64,000 bases of DNA from Catonia carolina (taxonomy: Eukaryota; Arthropoda; Insecta; Hemiptera; Achilidae), in assembly GCA_035578175.1 (NCBI GenBank), contig JAQMRL010000010.1, forward strand, positions 31,364,784-31,428,783. The letters are read 5' to 3'. Of the stretch, positions 43,720 through 55,797 are shown one piece after another. Positions within the stretch are counted from its first letter, which is position 1. Every line of letters begins with the position of its first letter. The position numbers and the translations under genes were made by a program. The notes below the pieces were generated by a model. It did no database searches. It was not told the DNA's origin and was given only the letters and a program-made list of their open reading frames with translations.

Positions 43720-44947
43720 TGTCAGGTATCCTATAAAAATATTGGAAATTGTTGTTGATTTTAAAATACATGTCATATGTAATAATTTGAAACTTGTATT
43801 GTGCCTGTAATAAAAGTAGGGAAGATTATTATTAAAATGTACCGTGTTTAAGAAGCACGAGAATTAGTGTTTCCTTTGAACAGGATTTAATTTTTAAAAA
43901 AAAATTCTTTAATTTAAGGTATGATTTTGTTGTTCGTGAGGTAGTGTGAGTGATTAAAACGTATTCCAAGTAGATGTCTCCATTCTTCTTCTCCATTCAG
44001 CGGTAATAACCTGTAAATTTCACTCCACCACTTACCTGTTTTAAAATAATCTATATTAAAGGTTGCCTCCACCAGGACGTCGTAGAACGGCCCAACGTCC
44101 AAGACCCTGAAATTTCCTATGAAGGAATTTAAAAAAAAGGAAAGTTTGGGGGAAGTTTTGATAGAAGAATCAAAACCATGTTTCCAGTTGTTACTGTGAA
44201 ATATCAGCTCAGATTTCTCTAGAGAGCCACTGTTCTCGCTTTGTGGTTTGCGAGAAAGTACGGCTGTTTTCAGATTACGGAATCCTTTCAGACAGTGAAC
44301 ATAAATTTTGTAACCAAAACATATTGCAACTTAATAAAAATCACCATACAAGGCCATTGGTGAATAAATCTTGGAGAAACAAGAAATTTCAGTAAATTCG
44401 CCAAGACATATACTTTTTTTTTTTTCTTCAAAATAAATAAGCAAACACGGTGCAGTGTTTAATATGGAGATTCAAAAAAAAATATTTTTGTAGGTACAGT
44501 ATCTTTATAACAGTACTCAGAACCTTATAACTGTACTGAATAACGTTCATTCAAGTATCACCCATTATGAATACAATTCAATGTTGGAGTACATCCATCT
44601 GAAAAACTTATTTCTAGAACTAATCTAACAAAATGGGAAGATATATTTTTAAAAATAAATACAAGAGACGAATTTCAGTTTAACATTTTAGATTTATTTT
44701 TATAAATTTATATTTTTTTAAACGTTTCTTTTTGGTATTTAATTTAAAGTTTTTAACATTTTATAATTAAAATTTTAAATAATATTTCTTCTTTTTTTAA
44801 ATTTGAACAGAATTAAATTATTTTTGTTAATTATTTTTATTTTTTATATATTTTTAACGTATTTAAAGTAGGTATTTAATTTAAAGTTTTTAACATTTTA
44901 TAATTAAAATTGTGTTTTTATTATTAGCCCATTATTATTATTTTTAA

Positions 44948-44981
<34 letters not shown>

Positions 44982-45788
44982 TAATCAAAAAAACTAAATG
45001 ATTTCACTAATTCTACATGAAATTTTTTTTTATTTACTATTATTTAACTATATTTTTGTTTTATATTTTCCATTTAAAATGGTTCTAAAAAAAAAGGTTA
45101 TTTTTTTCTTTTCTTCATTTTTTTTAAATTTAGTTGTACAAAAGAAAATTAAAAGAAAATTACCTTTTTTAGTGAGTATCCAATCACAGCACCTTCGAAC
45201 TTTACGCGTACACAATAGAAGAAAAACTCTGACGATCTTCTACACACACACGGCTGACCGGGGCGCTAATTACCGGCGTACGGAGGGGGGAAAACCAATC
45301 AAACTAGCCGTTACGAAAGACGTTGACAAACCGGCGTAAAACAAACGCGCCAATTGGCCGCAAAAAGTGCTGAAGTAACAGTAGGCCCCTCTACAAAAAG
45401 TACGTAGAGATGAAACTGAAAAACTGTTCCCAGGCTCTGGAATTGCAAAGTAAGGGCTTTAAACAGTGAGAAACGAAAATAGGCCTTTAGGCCTCCTTAT
45501 TTCCCACGAGAAAATGCTATGTAAAAACATGTGTAATAAAACCAACTAGAATGAACTAATAAAACGTGATTTCTTTATGAAATAATAAAAATTATTGAAA
45601 AGAAATACGTTATGTAAAATTACAAACTTTTATTCATAATAAAATAATATTTTTCTTCCTTAACGAATAAAGAAAAAAAACACCATTTTAATTATTTTAG
45701 AAAGACAAAAATTTGATCAACTCCAAGGGTCTAGGGAGATTTCCAACAAAAGTCGAAAATTTGGAATAGTAAAGTCAAAAACTTTACA
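43720..45788 (-). repeat. 3' LTR (in element orientation) of the env-carrying element
   Basis: 2,069 bp. In plus-strand reading it runs from TGTCAGGTATCC to AAAACTTTACA. It contains a (TTA)n microsatellite at 44,949-44,982 and a GC-richer block at 45,170-45,500. A 113-codon plus-strand frame (44,998-45,339), duplicated in the other LTR, is low-complexity at its start and has no recognisable domain. Confidence 0.93.
45170..45500 (-). promoter_or_regulatory. GC-rich block in the LTR, possible U3 or promoter region (unproven)
   Basis: Against very AT-rich surroundings this segment has CG-rich strings (CGGGGCGCTAATTACCGGCG, ACCGGCG, AACGCGCCAATTGGCCGC). In element orientation it falls in the first ~15-30% of the LTR, where U3 regulatory sequence is expected. 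No TATA or initiator can be fixed by eye. The same block is at ~55,986-56,316 in the other LTR. Confidence 0.3.
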
Positions 45789-45800
45789 TTCCCCCACTCC
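45789..45800 (-). promoter_or_regulatory. Polypurine tract of the env-carrying element
   Basis: On the minus strand GGAGTGGGGGAA abuts the 3' LTR start TGTAAAG, exactly where a plus-strand primer is expected. Confidence 0.85.
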
Positions 45801-46475
45801 GGTATATGGAAAACCCAAAGATGGGCTGAAAGGGGGAAAACTAGAAAAAAAAAATTTACGGGAATTCGGGAACACTAATTGGATTGTGTAGAAACAAAGA
45901 TTTCTATGCAATCATCTCCCTTGGAGCGGGGTGTGTAAAAAAAACTGAAAGATAAACGAATCGTTTGCCAGTGTGTGTGCTGAGAAGTTGCCTAACATTA
46001 GTAAACTTTAAATTGCTGGAACCTGCAATGTCCATCGAGACAAACAGACCGCTATTGAAAGACAAATAGGTCCAACTACTATCCTTGACTCTTAAGTTAA
46101 TAAGACAAAAAAAAGTAAGACAAAAATAATAAAGCGCAATTCCCATTTTTAGGGTTAAACGACTGAGAAAAAAAAAATTACTGTTAGCTAATTCAAAGGT
46201 CTGTTTATTGTAGATTTGCATTGCAGATTGTACATTGTATTGTGCTGTATGTTTTTTTTTTGAATTAAGTAATTAATTAATAAATTCGGAATTTAAAACA
46301 ACTAGCTTTCCGAGACGTAAAAGTATGATGAATGAACGAAAATATGTTTTCCTTATTATTATTGTTTATTACTATTCTTATTAATATTTACTATTTCCCA
46401 ATTACTATTTAAATCTCTTATGCCCATTTCTCTGAATTTAGATGATAAAGGTAGAAATTTAGTAGTTTCTTAAAC
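45801..46475. other. Non-coding stretch between env stop and polypurine tract
   Basis: ~675 bp in element 3' region. A 105-codon minus-strand frame (46,221-45,904) and a 64-codon one have no recognisable domain. I treat this as 3' untranslated sequence. Confidence 0.5.
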
Positions 46476-48395
46476 TCAATCTAACCTACGCAATTCAATA
46501 TGAGTTGGCTTGTTTACCTTTGTGGCTAGTATTTTAATTTTGATATATAAGTATAATTGTATGATGAAAATGATAATTAAGGCTGTGTATACTATAAATT
46601 TAGATACATGATCGGCAAGAATAATGTCTTTCCATGACTTAGGTAGGCTGCTCTCTTGGAAAACATAATCAGGGGTTTCATCATGAATGGAAATTTGAGG
46701 GAATGATAAGTTCCACTTGTGGTTCACAAGGTCAGGGAGTGACGAGATGGAAGGATGGAAATCTGTGTGAAAGGAAAACTTATAATGGTCGAAGGTTGAC
46801 CAGGAAACGGGTAGCAAATGAGTTACCCCCGGCGACTTCGGAGTCCTGGAATCACACGGCACAACCCTGTTGATGATCGGTAACTCTCCTTCCATGACTT
46901 CACATTCGCAGGGCACTTGAATGTCCAAAGCACCGGCAACATTGACTGGAAGTTCGACTGTTGTTGTAGGACAAACTAGACGAGTATTGTGTTGTGGATT
47001 GGTGATGTAGTACCTTGATATTTGCACTTCCGTTATGTAAACTTCTGTCGTTCGCTTATGGCAGACGAAATGGCATTTATGCATTAATTGTTGCAGTGAA
47101 CTGTCTGTTAACATTTGCTTGATGCAATCTGTGTTAATGCTAGAATGCTGTTGGAACCTTGGAATGAAACATAAGCCATTATTGTTCAAGTCGCAAGAAG
47201 ATGATGGTGATAGAGTTCGCACTCGTGGTCCACTCCTGATTACGTAAATATGTGGTGTTTCCAGTGAACAGATCTGGTTTTCCCATAGTAGTGGTATTGG
47301 AGCAACTTGAAACAGTGTATGATATACCGATGTGGTGATGATGGGTACTTGTAGTTTTAATAGAATTTTCGTTTTTGAAAAAACGCAAGTTGTTATTGGC
47401 TTTTCATAATAGAGGTGAGCTTCTTGTATAGGCAATACTAATTGTTGATTGCCTTTGTGAAGTTGTAAAGACAAATTTCGTAGATCAGCCTGTAGCATAT
47501 CAGGTGTTACTAGTTCCCTAGGTAGCGTCTTCTGTTTGCAAGACATTTGCATTGAAGTCATGTGCGAATAATACGTGTTTAGGAACGATTGCCAATGTAC
47601 ACTATGCAAAATAGTCAGTAGATGATATAATTGTATTAGTTTGGTGTTTTCAGTGTCTTGAATCATTTTAGCGTATAGATTTAATTCTTCTTCCGTTTCT
47701 TGAAGGATGGATTGAACTCGGTGTGTTACCATGTCTATGTTTTGTGTAGATTTTACTAAATTTTGGTGGTCGGAGTGTACAGTTTGGGTGAGGTGGTTAT
47801 AATGTTGCATTAGATATTTTTCGTTATGGAACGTTTCTTGTAGTTGATTTTGTGTCGCAGTTCCACAGCAAAAGTTTAAAAATTCGCCCACAAAGTCTAG
47901 GGCTCTGCGTGTGCGTGAAGGATTCAAATTTGAAATTGGCAGTCCTGTCGTGAGGAGAATATTGAAGGTTTCCTTTGATAGTGTAGTTATACGTTGGAAA
48001 AGTTGACATGCTGGAGACGAGTTGTTGTTGCCCTTAATTGCAGTAGCGAAGTGTTGTTTGAAATCCAGCGGGGTATTTAAGGTTTTACTAGGAAAGGAAT
48101 TTAGTTTAGAGTAGTCGGTGTTTTGGGATTGTGAGCTGTTAATGAATAGTGTTAAATCTGGAAATGGACAGGATAAATTTTGGAATAGATTTGAGGTTTT
48201 CGGTAAATCAGGCTGTGAGTTAAATGGGATAAGGTAGGTTATCAGAATAGAAGAGTCGTAAAGGTACACATCGGAAATATTTCTGATATGGAAACCAGAG
48301 AACAGTTTAATAACGTTATTTGCGCAAGCTACATTTTTCTCGAAGAGAAATAGAAACGCGGACAAGATCAACAATTGCTTTAGTACGGGGGACAT
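46476..48395 (-). CDS. env: Envelope fusion glycoprotein, errantivirus/baculovirus-F type (intact frame)
   Basis: 639 residues without interruption. Residues ~1-24 form a signal peptide (hydrophobic LLILSAFLFLF, cleavage probable after ACA). About six N-glycosylation sequons are visible (for example NIS, NLS, NSS). A furin-type site RTRR at 161-164 separates a small N-terminal subunit from a large membrane-anchored one. Immediately after it the hydrophobic ALDFVGEFLNFCCGTA (165-180) has the form of the fusion peptide of baculovirus F and gypsy-type Env. A heptad-rich region (~186-245) is likely coiled coil. A cysteine-rich ectodomain follows. A single transmembrane helix (~600-618) precedes a ~20-residue cytoplasmic tail. 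Such proteins mediate low-pH fusion of enveloped particles with cell membranes; function here is inferred. The start at 48,395 is preferred because the signal peptide begins directly after it. It is the only credible gene of the element, and its intactness beside a missing gag-pol is the oddity. Confidence 0.93.
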   Translation of the reverse strand: MSPVLKQLLILSAFLFLFEKNVACANNVIKLFSGFHIRNISDVYLYDSSILITYLIPFNSQPDLPKTSNLFQNLSCPFPDLTLFINSSQSQNTDYSKLNSFPSKTLNTPLDFKQHFATAIKGNNNSSPACQLFQRITTLSKETFNILLTTGLPISNLNPSRTRRALDFVGEFLNFCCGTATQNQLQETFHNEKYLMQHYNHLTQTVHSDHQNLVKSTQNIDMVTHRVQSILQETEEELNLYAKMIQDTENTKLIQLYHLLTILHSVHWQSFLNTYYSHMTSMQMSCKQKTLPRELVTPDMLQADLRNLSLQLHKGNQQLVLPIQEAHLYYEKPITTCVFSKTKILLKLQVPIITTSVYHTLFQVAPIPLLWENQICSLETPHIYVIRSGPRVRTLSPSSSCDLNNNGLCFIPRFQQHSSINTDCIKQMLTDSSLQQLMHKCHFVCHKRTTEVYITEVQISRYYITNPQHNTRLVCPTTTVELPVNVAGALDIQVPCECEVMEGELPIINRVVPCDSRTPKSPGVTHLLPVSWSTFDHYKFSFHTDFHPSISSLPDLVNHKWNLSFPQISIHDETPDYVFQESSLPKSWKDIILADHVSKFIVYTALIIIFIIQLYLYIKIKILATKVNKPTHIELRRLD

Positions 48396-48463
48396 TATTC
48401 TTGGATCTCACACAGTGAAAGAATTTACTTTGGTAGTTGTTATAGATTGATATAATTTTAAAA

Positions 48464-48466
48464 CTG
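48464..48466 (-). promoter_or_regulatory. Candidate splice acceptor upstream of env
   Basis: On the minus strand TTGTATTCTCTTCCACGACC AG ends at about 48,464, 68 nt before the env ATG. Errantivirus env is expressed from a spliced RNA; this is a plausible but unproven acceptor. Confidence 0.35.
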
Positions 48467-49979
48467 GTCGTGGAAGAGAATACAATTTAAATTACTTAAA
48501 GCGTGTTCAAGATACAATTACTATGTAATAAAATTAATTAGCTTATTTGTATATTATATTATCTTGTTTATTACTGAGACTTCGTTGATCTTATCTTCAT
48601 ACGGTTAACTTAGATGTTAAGTGGATGAAGCCTTATCTTGTCTTAAACGAAGTGCTGATTTGATTCTCTATCTCACTGGTTTATCAATCGCTTAGCCACC
48701 GAGATATGGACAATATTATATGATGCGTACATAAACAAAGTTTTATTTAAATCTATAAACAGAGGAAATGAACAATAGTGAGTTTTACTCTTAAACTAAA
48801 GTAATTTTAAATAGGGGTGTTGAAAAACAGAATCGTCCTTCATGCCGTTTATGCGAAGAACGGGAGTAAAACAGAATGTGCCGAATAGTATTATACTGAA
48901 ATTATAATTCTAAGTTTAAATGAGTTGTCATAGTACTATTATATACCAACATTCGGATACAACTCTGAATTGTTGTTTGTCTGTCCGTTGAAATTATTAA
49001 CAAAAAAAATCATCAATTCATATTTCAATTAAACCTTTGGTTGCATTGTGGTACTGTCAAAATACGAGAAAAAAAGTTGAATAACCGAAACTAGAAAACT
49101 ACCACCACTCGAAAAGGCAAGTCACCAACCATAACGGGGTAGCCTAGCCTACTTTTCATTAGCAATAACTACCAAACTTACTGTTGTACGGTATATGACT
49201 CAAATATAAGCCTACTGTTCATGCAATACTGTAAATATTAAAACGGTCAAATTCCTACCGCTACAAAACTTCAATATCCTTAGTAGATTAAGAAAAATAT
49301 ATTACAGTGTAGCAAATTTTTAAATATGAAATTACGAAATACCAGATGATCTGAGTAAGAAACACAAACAAATTTACTCAGCAAAACGCTGTACATCTCT
49401 ACTAAATTGTTCACAACGAAATATCAGTAGTGATTAATAAAGCAATACTTCAACGTAATATTAAAGTATGAAACCAAAATAGTCTTAAAACGTATGCTCA
49501 AGATAATTTTATAATTGAACAAAATGTAACCTTTTGCCGAAACCTATCGATGCGAAACCATCTAAAATTTAACATACTGTCCAGTTCAAAACCTGCTGAA
49601 GAAAACCCAATCTAAAAACTTGCTGCAAAACTAAAACTCCTGTACTTGAAATCCAACACAAACAAATTTACAACATACAAAAACCAGCTCCTTAAAAACA
49701 AAATCCTTCACAATCCAAAAATCCATTTCCATTGTAGGGTTAAATAAAGTAAACAAAAAAAATCAAATGGGATGTCTTAGCAAGGAATCAGTGATAACAC
49801 AAAATATCAAAACTTGACAAAGGGTTAGAGCGGAAAGAACCCTTTGTGTGATAACCAAAAAACGAATTGGGGGGGGGGTCGTCCTAGTAGTAAGTGAAAC
49901 AATGAAAGAAAAAAAAGTGTAGTTAATGAATAAAACAAAAACACAGGGCCACAAACAAAAATATTCCACTATCCAGCCG

Positions 49980-50460
49980 TCGACCTAACGGGAGATTTTC
50001 TGTCGAACTTTTCCTGGAAAGCGACCATGCATACCGGCCAGGTACTATCCGACTAAAACAGTGACTGCCTGCTAGCTGTACGCAACAAACCGCAGATCAG
50101 CCCCGTACGAAAATCAAGAGGGAAAAGAATTTTGAGGTTCCGAGATGGATGAGACCCACAGGTAGAAACCACTAACTCGTCTTGAAAAGCAGATTTTCCC
50201 ACATTCAAACAACATTCAGAGGACCCCTTTCATACAACTCATTCACTCGTCAGATTCGGGTCCATTCGTACATGAAAATCTGGTCTTGGAAACAGTATGA
50301 GTTCCCTATGCATCTGAACCAAATCAAAACCGCGACTGAGTCACCGGAACTGTACGCAGGGTACCGTCATACCCTATGCAAGATTCTGTAACCAATCAAA
50401 GTGACGGCAATAACCATGGGCCGGTTAAGCTAACAACCAGTAGTGAAATTTAGTAACTGA
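49980..50460. other. GC-richer island inside the env-carrying element
   Basis: Base composition shifts to roughly balanced over ~480 bp. A plus-strand frame of 69 codons (50,182-50,391) and several minus-strand stretches are open but match nothing I know. It could be a captured sequence or a structured RNA region. Confidence 0.35.
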
Positions 50461-50499
50461 AAGACGGATTGGGCGGACGAAATGTAACTATCTCTCATA

Positions 50500-50720
50500 A
50501 AATCCTCATAAACTCCAAAAATCAACATCAAAAACTCATCATAAACTCCAATAATCATCAAATAATCTCCATCAACTTCAAAACTCAATAACATCATTAA
50601 TCATCATATAACTCCATTAAACATCAATAACTCTTCATCAACTTCAATAATCATCAATAAAACTCCATTCACTTCAATATCATCGCAAAAAAATCCTCAT
50701 TATAATAATTATATAATCTT
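50500..50720. repeat. Degenerate short tandem tract (CATCA / AACTCCA units)
   Basis: Repeated variants of CTCCATAAAC, AATCATCAA and CAACTTCAATAA fill ~220 bp. Confidence 0.65.
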
Positions 50721-53404
50721 CAGAACCTCACAATAAAGTTTGCAAACAAAAAAAGAGAAAAAAAAATCGTATTCCATAAAGTTCAGAAAGCAGCACGTTA
50801 TCTATAGCGCTACTCAAAGAAACTAACTAACCAAACTCCTTAACTCCAAAGTGTAGGGCAGCACGTTATATCTAGCGCGACCCTAAAATTAATCCTGTAT
50901 TAACTCCAAAATAAAAAAAAACTTCTCACACGTGAGTAATTGGTGTAAAAGAACTTTATTGTGAGTCACACTGTATTGCACTGACCGGCTAAGACACTCC
51001 TATAATAAAACTGACAATAAAAAAAAATACCCTATATCCTAACTCTAGCAATCACGAAAACACTCCAAAACTTAAACCTCTGTAAAACAACAACTTAAAA
51101 CATTCCAAAACATCGATTTTCATTAGTTATTAATTGGCAAGGCTATATAAATATAAAAAAAAATGTAGAAAAACATACTGACGGCTAAGAGAAAATAAAA
51201 TGTGAACAACTTGTAGCTAACTGAAAGCAAACTTACCCCAAAAAAAAACCAATAATGTATTCGACAGTCCACAATACAACATGCAGTAGGCCTGCGTTAA
51301 GATACGAGGCAAAAAAAAAATAGTGAATAAATATACCATCCTTGTACATAATACGGGCCTTGAAACATTTATATAATTGTTATGAGACGTAAAGAAAATA
51401 AAAATATTGACTATAAAAAGATCTAAGCAATGACTTTCGTGATTCTGACAGTCCAAACGCAAAATACAACCAAATGTTTCTAGTACAATATATTTAAACC
51501 AAAATCCATCCATCAAATCACGTAATGTGATCCAATACACGGACATTATCCCTATTGAAGACGTTAATTCCTTTATATAAAAAAAAAAAATTGTTATAAG
51601 TCCCAAAATAAACAAATTTAAAATATCGAGGACGGGAACCAAATATCGTTCTATGGCGTTAGTTTAAAATATTTAAAATTTAAAAATAAAACCAATACTA
51701 TAGTTAAAAACAACGTTTTGTTAACAAACTCAGCAGAGGACCTGCAATTTGACATGGATATGTCCACAAAAAAAAACTTGATACACAAAATGCTATTATA
51801 AATTAAAAAAAAAATAATTGCAGAGACAAAGCTGTAAAAAAAAATCAACGAGAATGCGACTAAAATTGGCCAATAGTCAAATGTTACAAGCATTAGAAAA
51901 GCTTCTTAAAAACAGCGCAGGTAGGAAGAAAGACTGTTAGCAAAACTGGAATCCAAAATTGGTCAAAAAAGGTAAGTAAACAGAAATATGATTAAGAGTG
52001 GTAACAAAATTTTGTTAAAAAAAAAGGAATTTAACAGGAAATATAGCAGATAAAGAAACGAAAAACACAATTCAAACAAACACTAGGACTAAAATGGAAA
52101 AAAGAAAAATTGCCCTGAAGTAATAGAAAATAAAAAAAACAAAAAGTTTGGCTGTTAAAAAAAAAGACACGCCTAAAAAACATCTAAAGTATCACCGAAA
52201 TACAAAGAGACTGTAAACAGATGTGCAGAATTTGATTGGAAAAATAGCTTGAATAGATGAAACACAGTTAAGAAAAACTACGGAGAAAGAAAAAAAAATT
52301 TAAAAACAACAATTACAGAATTAAGGATATCGCTTTTAGTTAAATAGAACAAAATAGAACCCTGTCATTGTGAAAAGTCGTGTTAATACCAAATGAAATA
52401 TTAAGCAGAAAGAGACTTATTAGAATAAGAGCAGAAAGAGACTTGAGTGTGTTGTCCCTAACATGAAAATAAATTACTGTTAGTCGATGATGAAAAAAAA
52501 AACAGAATCCAACGGCGTAAACACTATAAAATAAAAAAAATTTGGTGGTAAAAAACCACCATCGGCACCTGTTTAGAAAGATAAACTGAATACTTACGCT
52601 ATCAATACAGATTGTAAATGATAAAGTTGTAAAGCCAAAATGTAGTACCACACAACACCCAAAATAAAATATTCAGAAAACGGAAAAGATATTTGTGACA
52701 GTAAACACACAAAAAAAAATTGAAAGTGTAAGTGTACAAAAATGAAAAACAAAGATTAAATTAAAAATACATTTCAAGGGACTGAATCGAAAAAACTATA
52801 ACTAAACAGAAGCGTAAATAAAACTGCGAATAACTTGCCGCCGATATCAAAGTTGCTAAGGGTCTGGAAAATTTGACGCATTGTGACGAACGAGAATTAA
52901 AAATTAATTGCTTTGGATCTTAGGAAACTAGAACCTAAATCAAACGAAACCCCTACTATAGATTGGACGTTATTTGGCCAGAAACTGGGATGACCTAGTT
53001 GAAAATCTCATTGTTGTTGATTTGATTAAGCCATAACATGAAAATTCCAACGAAAGTTTTATCGAAAACATTACGGGGTAAAACTGTTAATGGAAAAAAA
53101 ACGAAGCACAAAATGTAACAAAACATTATAGAAATATAAGATAAAATAAATAGAAGTAGCTACAAACTGAAACAAAAAGACTACGAAAAATTTCTACTTG
53201 AACTATTGGGTGAGTGACTATGACGACGAGTGCAATTTTACTATACAATAAAAATTGAAGAAAGAAAAAAATTTTTTGATCTCTGTTGACCTTTACTGAA
53301 GACGAATCCTTGAAGGTGCTTGAGCTCCAAAATTGAGATTGAGGACGGCAGTGCACCGTAGTCGAGGGCTACGACTTATGCTAAGGATTAAATATATCTT
53401 TACA

Positions 53405-53407
53405 TAC
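53405..53407 (-). promoter_or_regulatory. Candidate splice donor in the 5' leader of the env-carrying element
   Basis: On the minus strand CGATCTTCCTG|GTATGTAAAG is a strong donor match about 1.1 kb downstream of the 5' LTR. Joined in RNA to the acceptor near 48,464 it would place env on a short leader. Inference only. Confidence 0.3.
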
Positions 53408-54516
53408 CAGGAAGATCGAAAAAGCAGAATCCTTATGGCAGGAAATGCTGGATTTTCCAGAGATGTTAAAGTATGCTGATTACAGGTGTAGCTGCGTGTT
53501 AAGCTCATCTGATATGCGAACTTTAGTAAGACTTCATTAGATTCTCGGCCATTAAATTAAAATGATCATTCTCGAACTTATATAATACTAAAAAAACCAC
53601 ACAAAAAAAAACAACTATTAGTATAACTTCGAATTATTGCTATTTCATTATTAAGTATAAAATAACGTACAATTTTAAAACATAAAATTTCAAATTTTTT
53701 CATTTTTTAAGTTAAATGCTTGTAAAAATAGCGTATAATTTGCATTCTGTGTATAATTGATAAAAATAGTTCACTTCGAACCTCGAACTGCATAACATGA
53801 CTATTATATCAAAACATTAGTCATTGCCATGTCTATACTCATTTTACTCACAAGAAACACGCAAAAATTATGGAAACTTTATTTTGCCCAAAAATCCATG
53901 TCCCAATAAACAAAATGCAATCAAAAATATTGCATAAATCATTCCTATAAAATACGTCAGAATAACAGCTGATTTTAAATTCAACGTGATGGTGCATTAT
54001 GTCACGTAGTTCGATAAAGCATATTATCTTTCACAGTTGTATACGCAATGTTGTGATATACCATGTATTTAATACTACCTATGTATTGTTAAACACATAC
54101 AATAAAAAAAATTATGAATTCACACATGCATCTCTGATATTGTACGTTAGCCTACATCAGAAATAAAACTCCACTGGCTGGCAATTCCACAATGTTGTCA
54201 TGTGTAAAAAAAAAATTAACAAGATAAAACTTATTTACATTGAATAATTATAAATGTAATGTAACTGCTGAAAGAAAACAGAATTATTCACTAAGATCTT
54301 ATAACGGTAATATGAATCCACAGTGTTTTCATCTCGTAAAGAAGTTAAACTAAAAAAAAATACAACTATCCACATTCCAATGCTGCATATCTTGTACATA
54401 ACCCTGAATAAAATGTCCAAGACCTTGAAAAAAAACTACATTAACATAAAATATAACTCAAAAATTTCTGGAAAATAAATTTATTTAAAAAGAAAAAAAG
54501 ATCACTGTCTAAAATC

Positions 54517-54534
54517 AACCTAGGCGCTTCACCA
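54517..54534 (-). promoter_or_regulatory. Primer-binding site of the env-carrying element
   Basis: On the minus strand TGGTGAAGCGCCTAGGTT follows the 5' LTR terminal CA directly; TGG pairs with the tRNA CCA end. It differs from the primer-binding site of the neighbouring Ty3/gypsy element (TGGTGCCGTGACC), so the two belong to different lineages. tRNA not assigned. Confidence 0.85.
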
Positions 54535-55763
54535 TGTCAGGTATCCTATAAAAATATTGGAAATTGTTGTTGATTTTAAAATACATGTCATATGTAATAA
54601 TTTGAAACTTGTATTGTGCCTGTAATAAAAGTAGGGAAGATTATTATTAAAATGTACCGTGTTTAAGAAGCACGAGAATTAGTGTTTCCTTTGAACAGGA
54701 TTTAATTTTTAAAAAAAAATTCTTTAATTTAAGGTATGATTTTGTTGTTCGTGAGGTAGTGTGAGTGATTAAAACGTATTCCAAGTAGATGTCTCCATTC
54801 TTCTTCTCCATTCAGCGGTAATAACCTGTAAATTTCACTCCACCACTTACCTGTTTTAAAATAATCTATATTAAAGGTTGCCTCCACCAGGACGTCGTAG
54901 AACGGCCCAACGTCCAAGACCCTGAAATTTCCTATGAAGGAATTTAAAAAAAAAGGAAAGTTTGGGGGAAGTTTTGATAGGAGAATCAAAACCATGTTTC
55001 CAGTTGTTACTGTGAAATATCAGCTCAGATTTCTCTAGAGAGCCACTGTTCTCGCTTTGTGGTTTGCGAGAAAGTACGGCTGTTTTCAGATTACGGAATC
55101 CTTTCAGACAGTGAACATAAATTTTGTAACCAAAACATATTGCAACTTAATAAAAATCACCATACAAGGCCATTGGTGAATAAATCTTGGAGAAACAAGA
55201 AATTTCAGTAAATTCGCCAAGACATATACTTTTTTTTTTTTCTTCAAAATAAATAAGCAAACACGGTGCAGTGTTTAATATGGAGATTCAAAAAAAAATA
55301 TTTTTGTAGGTACAGTATCTTTATAACAGTACTCAGAACCTTATAACTGTACTGAATAACGTTCATTCAAGTATCACCCATTATGAATACAATTCAATGT
55401 TGGAGTACATCCATCTGAAAAACTTATTTCTAGAACTAATCTAACAAAATGGGAAGATATATTTTTAAAAATAAATACAAGAGACGAATTTCAGTTTAAC
55501 ATTTTAGATTTATTTTTATAAATTTATATTTTTTTAAACGTTTCTTTTTGGTATTTAATTTAAAGTTTTTAACATTTTATAATTAAAATTTTAAATAATA
55601 TTTCTTCTTTTTTTAAATTTGAACAGAATTAAATTATTTTTGTTAATTATTTTTATTTTTTATATATTTTTAACGTATTTAAAGTAGGTATTTAATTTAA
55701 AGTTTTTAACATTTTATAATTAAAATTGTGTTTTTATTATTAGCCCATTATTATTATTTTTAA

Positions 55764-55797
<34 letters not shown>

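Larger units (their letters stand above)
48467..54516. other. 6-kb region in the gag-pol position without recognisable coding content
   Basis: Plus strand is A-rich with many A runs (51,000-54,500), so the element's sense strand is T-rich. The longest minus-strand frames (141 codons at 51,642-51,217; 103 at 52,651-52,340; 80 at 51,893-51,651) are hydrophobic through T-richness and show no known motif. A GC-richer island lies at 49,980-50,460. A degenerate CATCA/AACTCCA-rich tract lies at 50,500-50,720. Two GCAGCACGTTAT…CTA…GCGC units lie at ~50,790 and ~50,860. No host gene or pol remnant can be identified. Confidence 0.6.

Noticed and set aside
44998..45339. 113-codon plus-strand frame, present identically in both long LTRs (also 55,814-56,155)
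   Set aside because: It lies inside the LTR antisense to the element, starts in low-complexity T-rich sequence and has no domain; duplication follows from LTR identity.
47179..48009. Short minus-strand frames overlapping env
   Set aside because: Alternative-frame shadows of the intact env gene.
51217..51893. Hydrophobic minus-strand frames (141 and 80 codons) resembling membrane proteins
   Set aside because: The plus strand is A-rich here, so T-rich codons (Phe, Leu, Ile) arise by composition. The two are in different frames and lack motifs.
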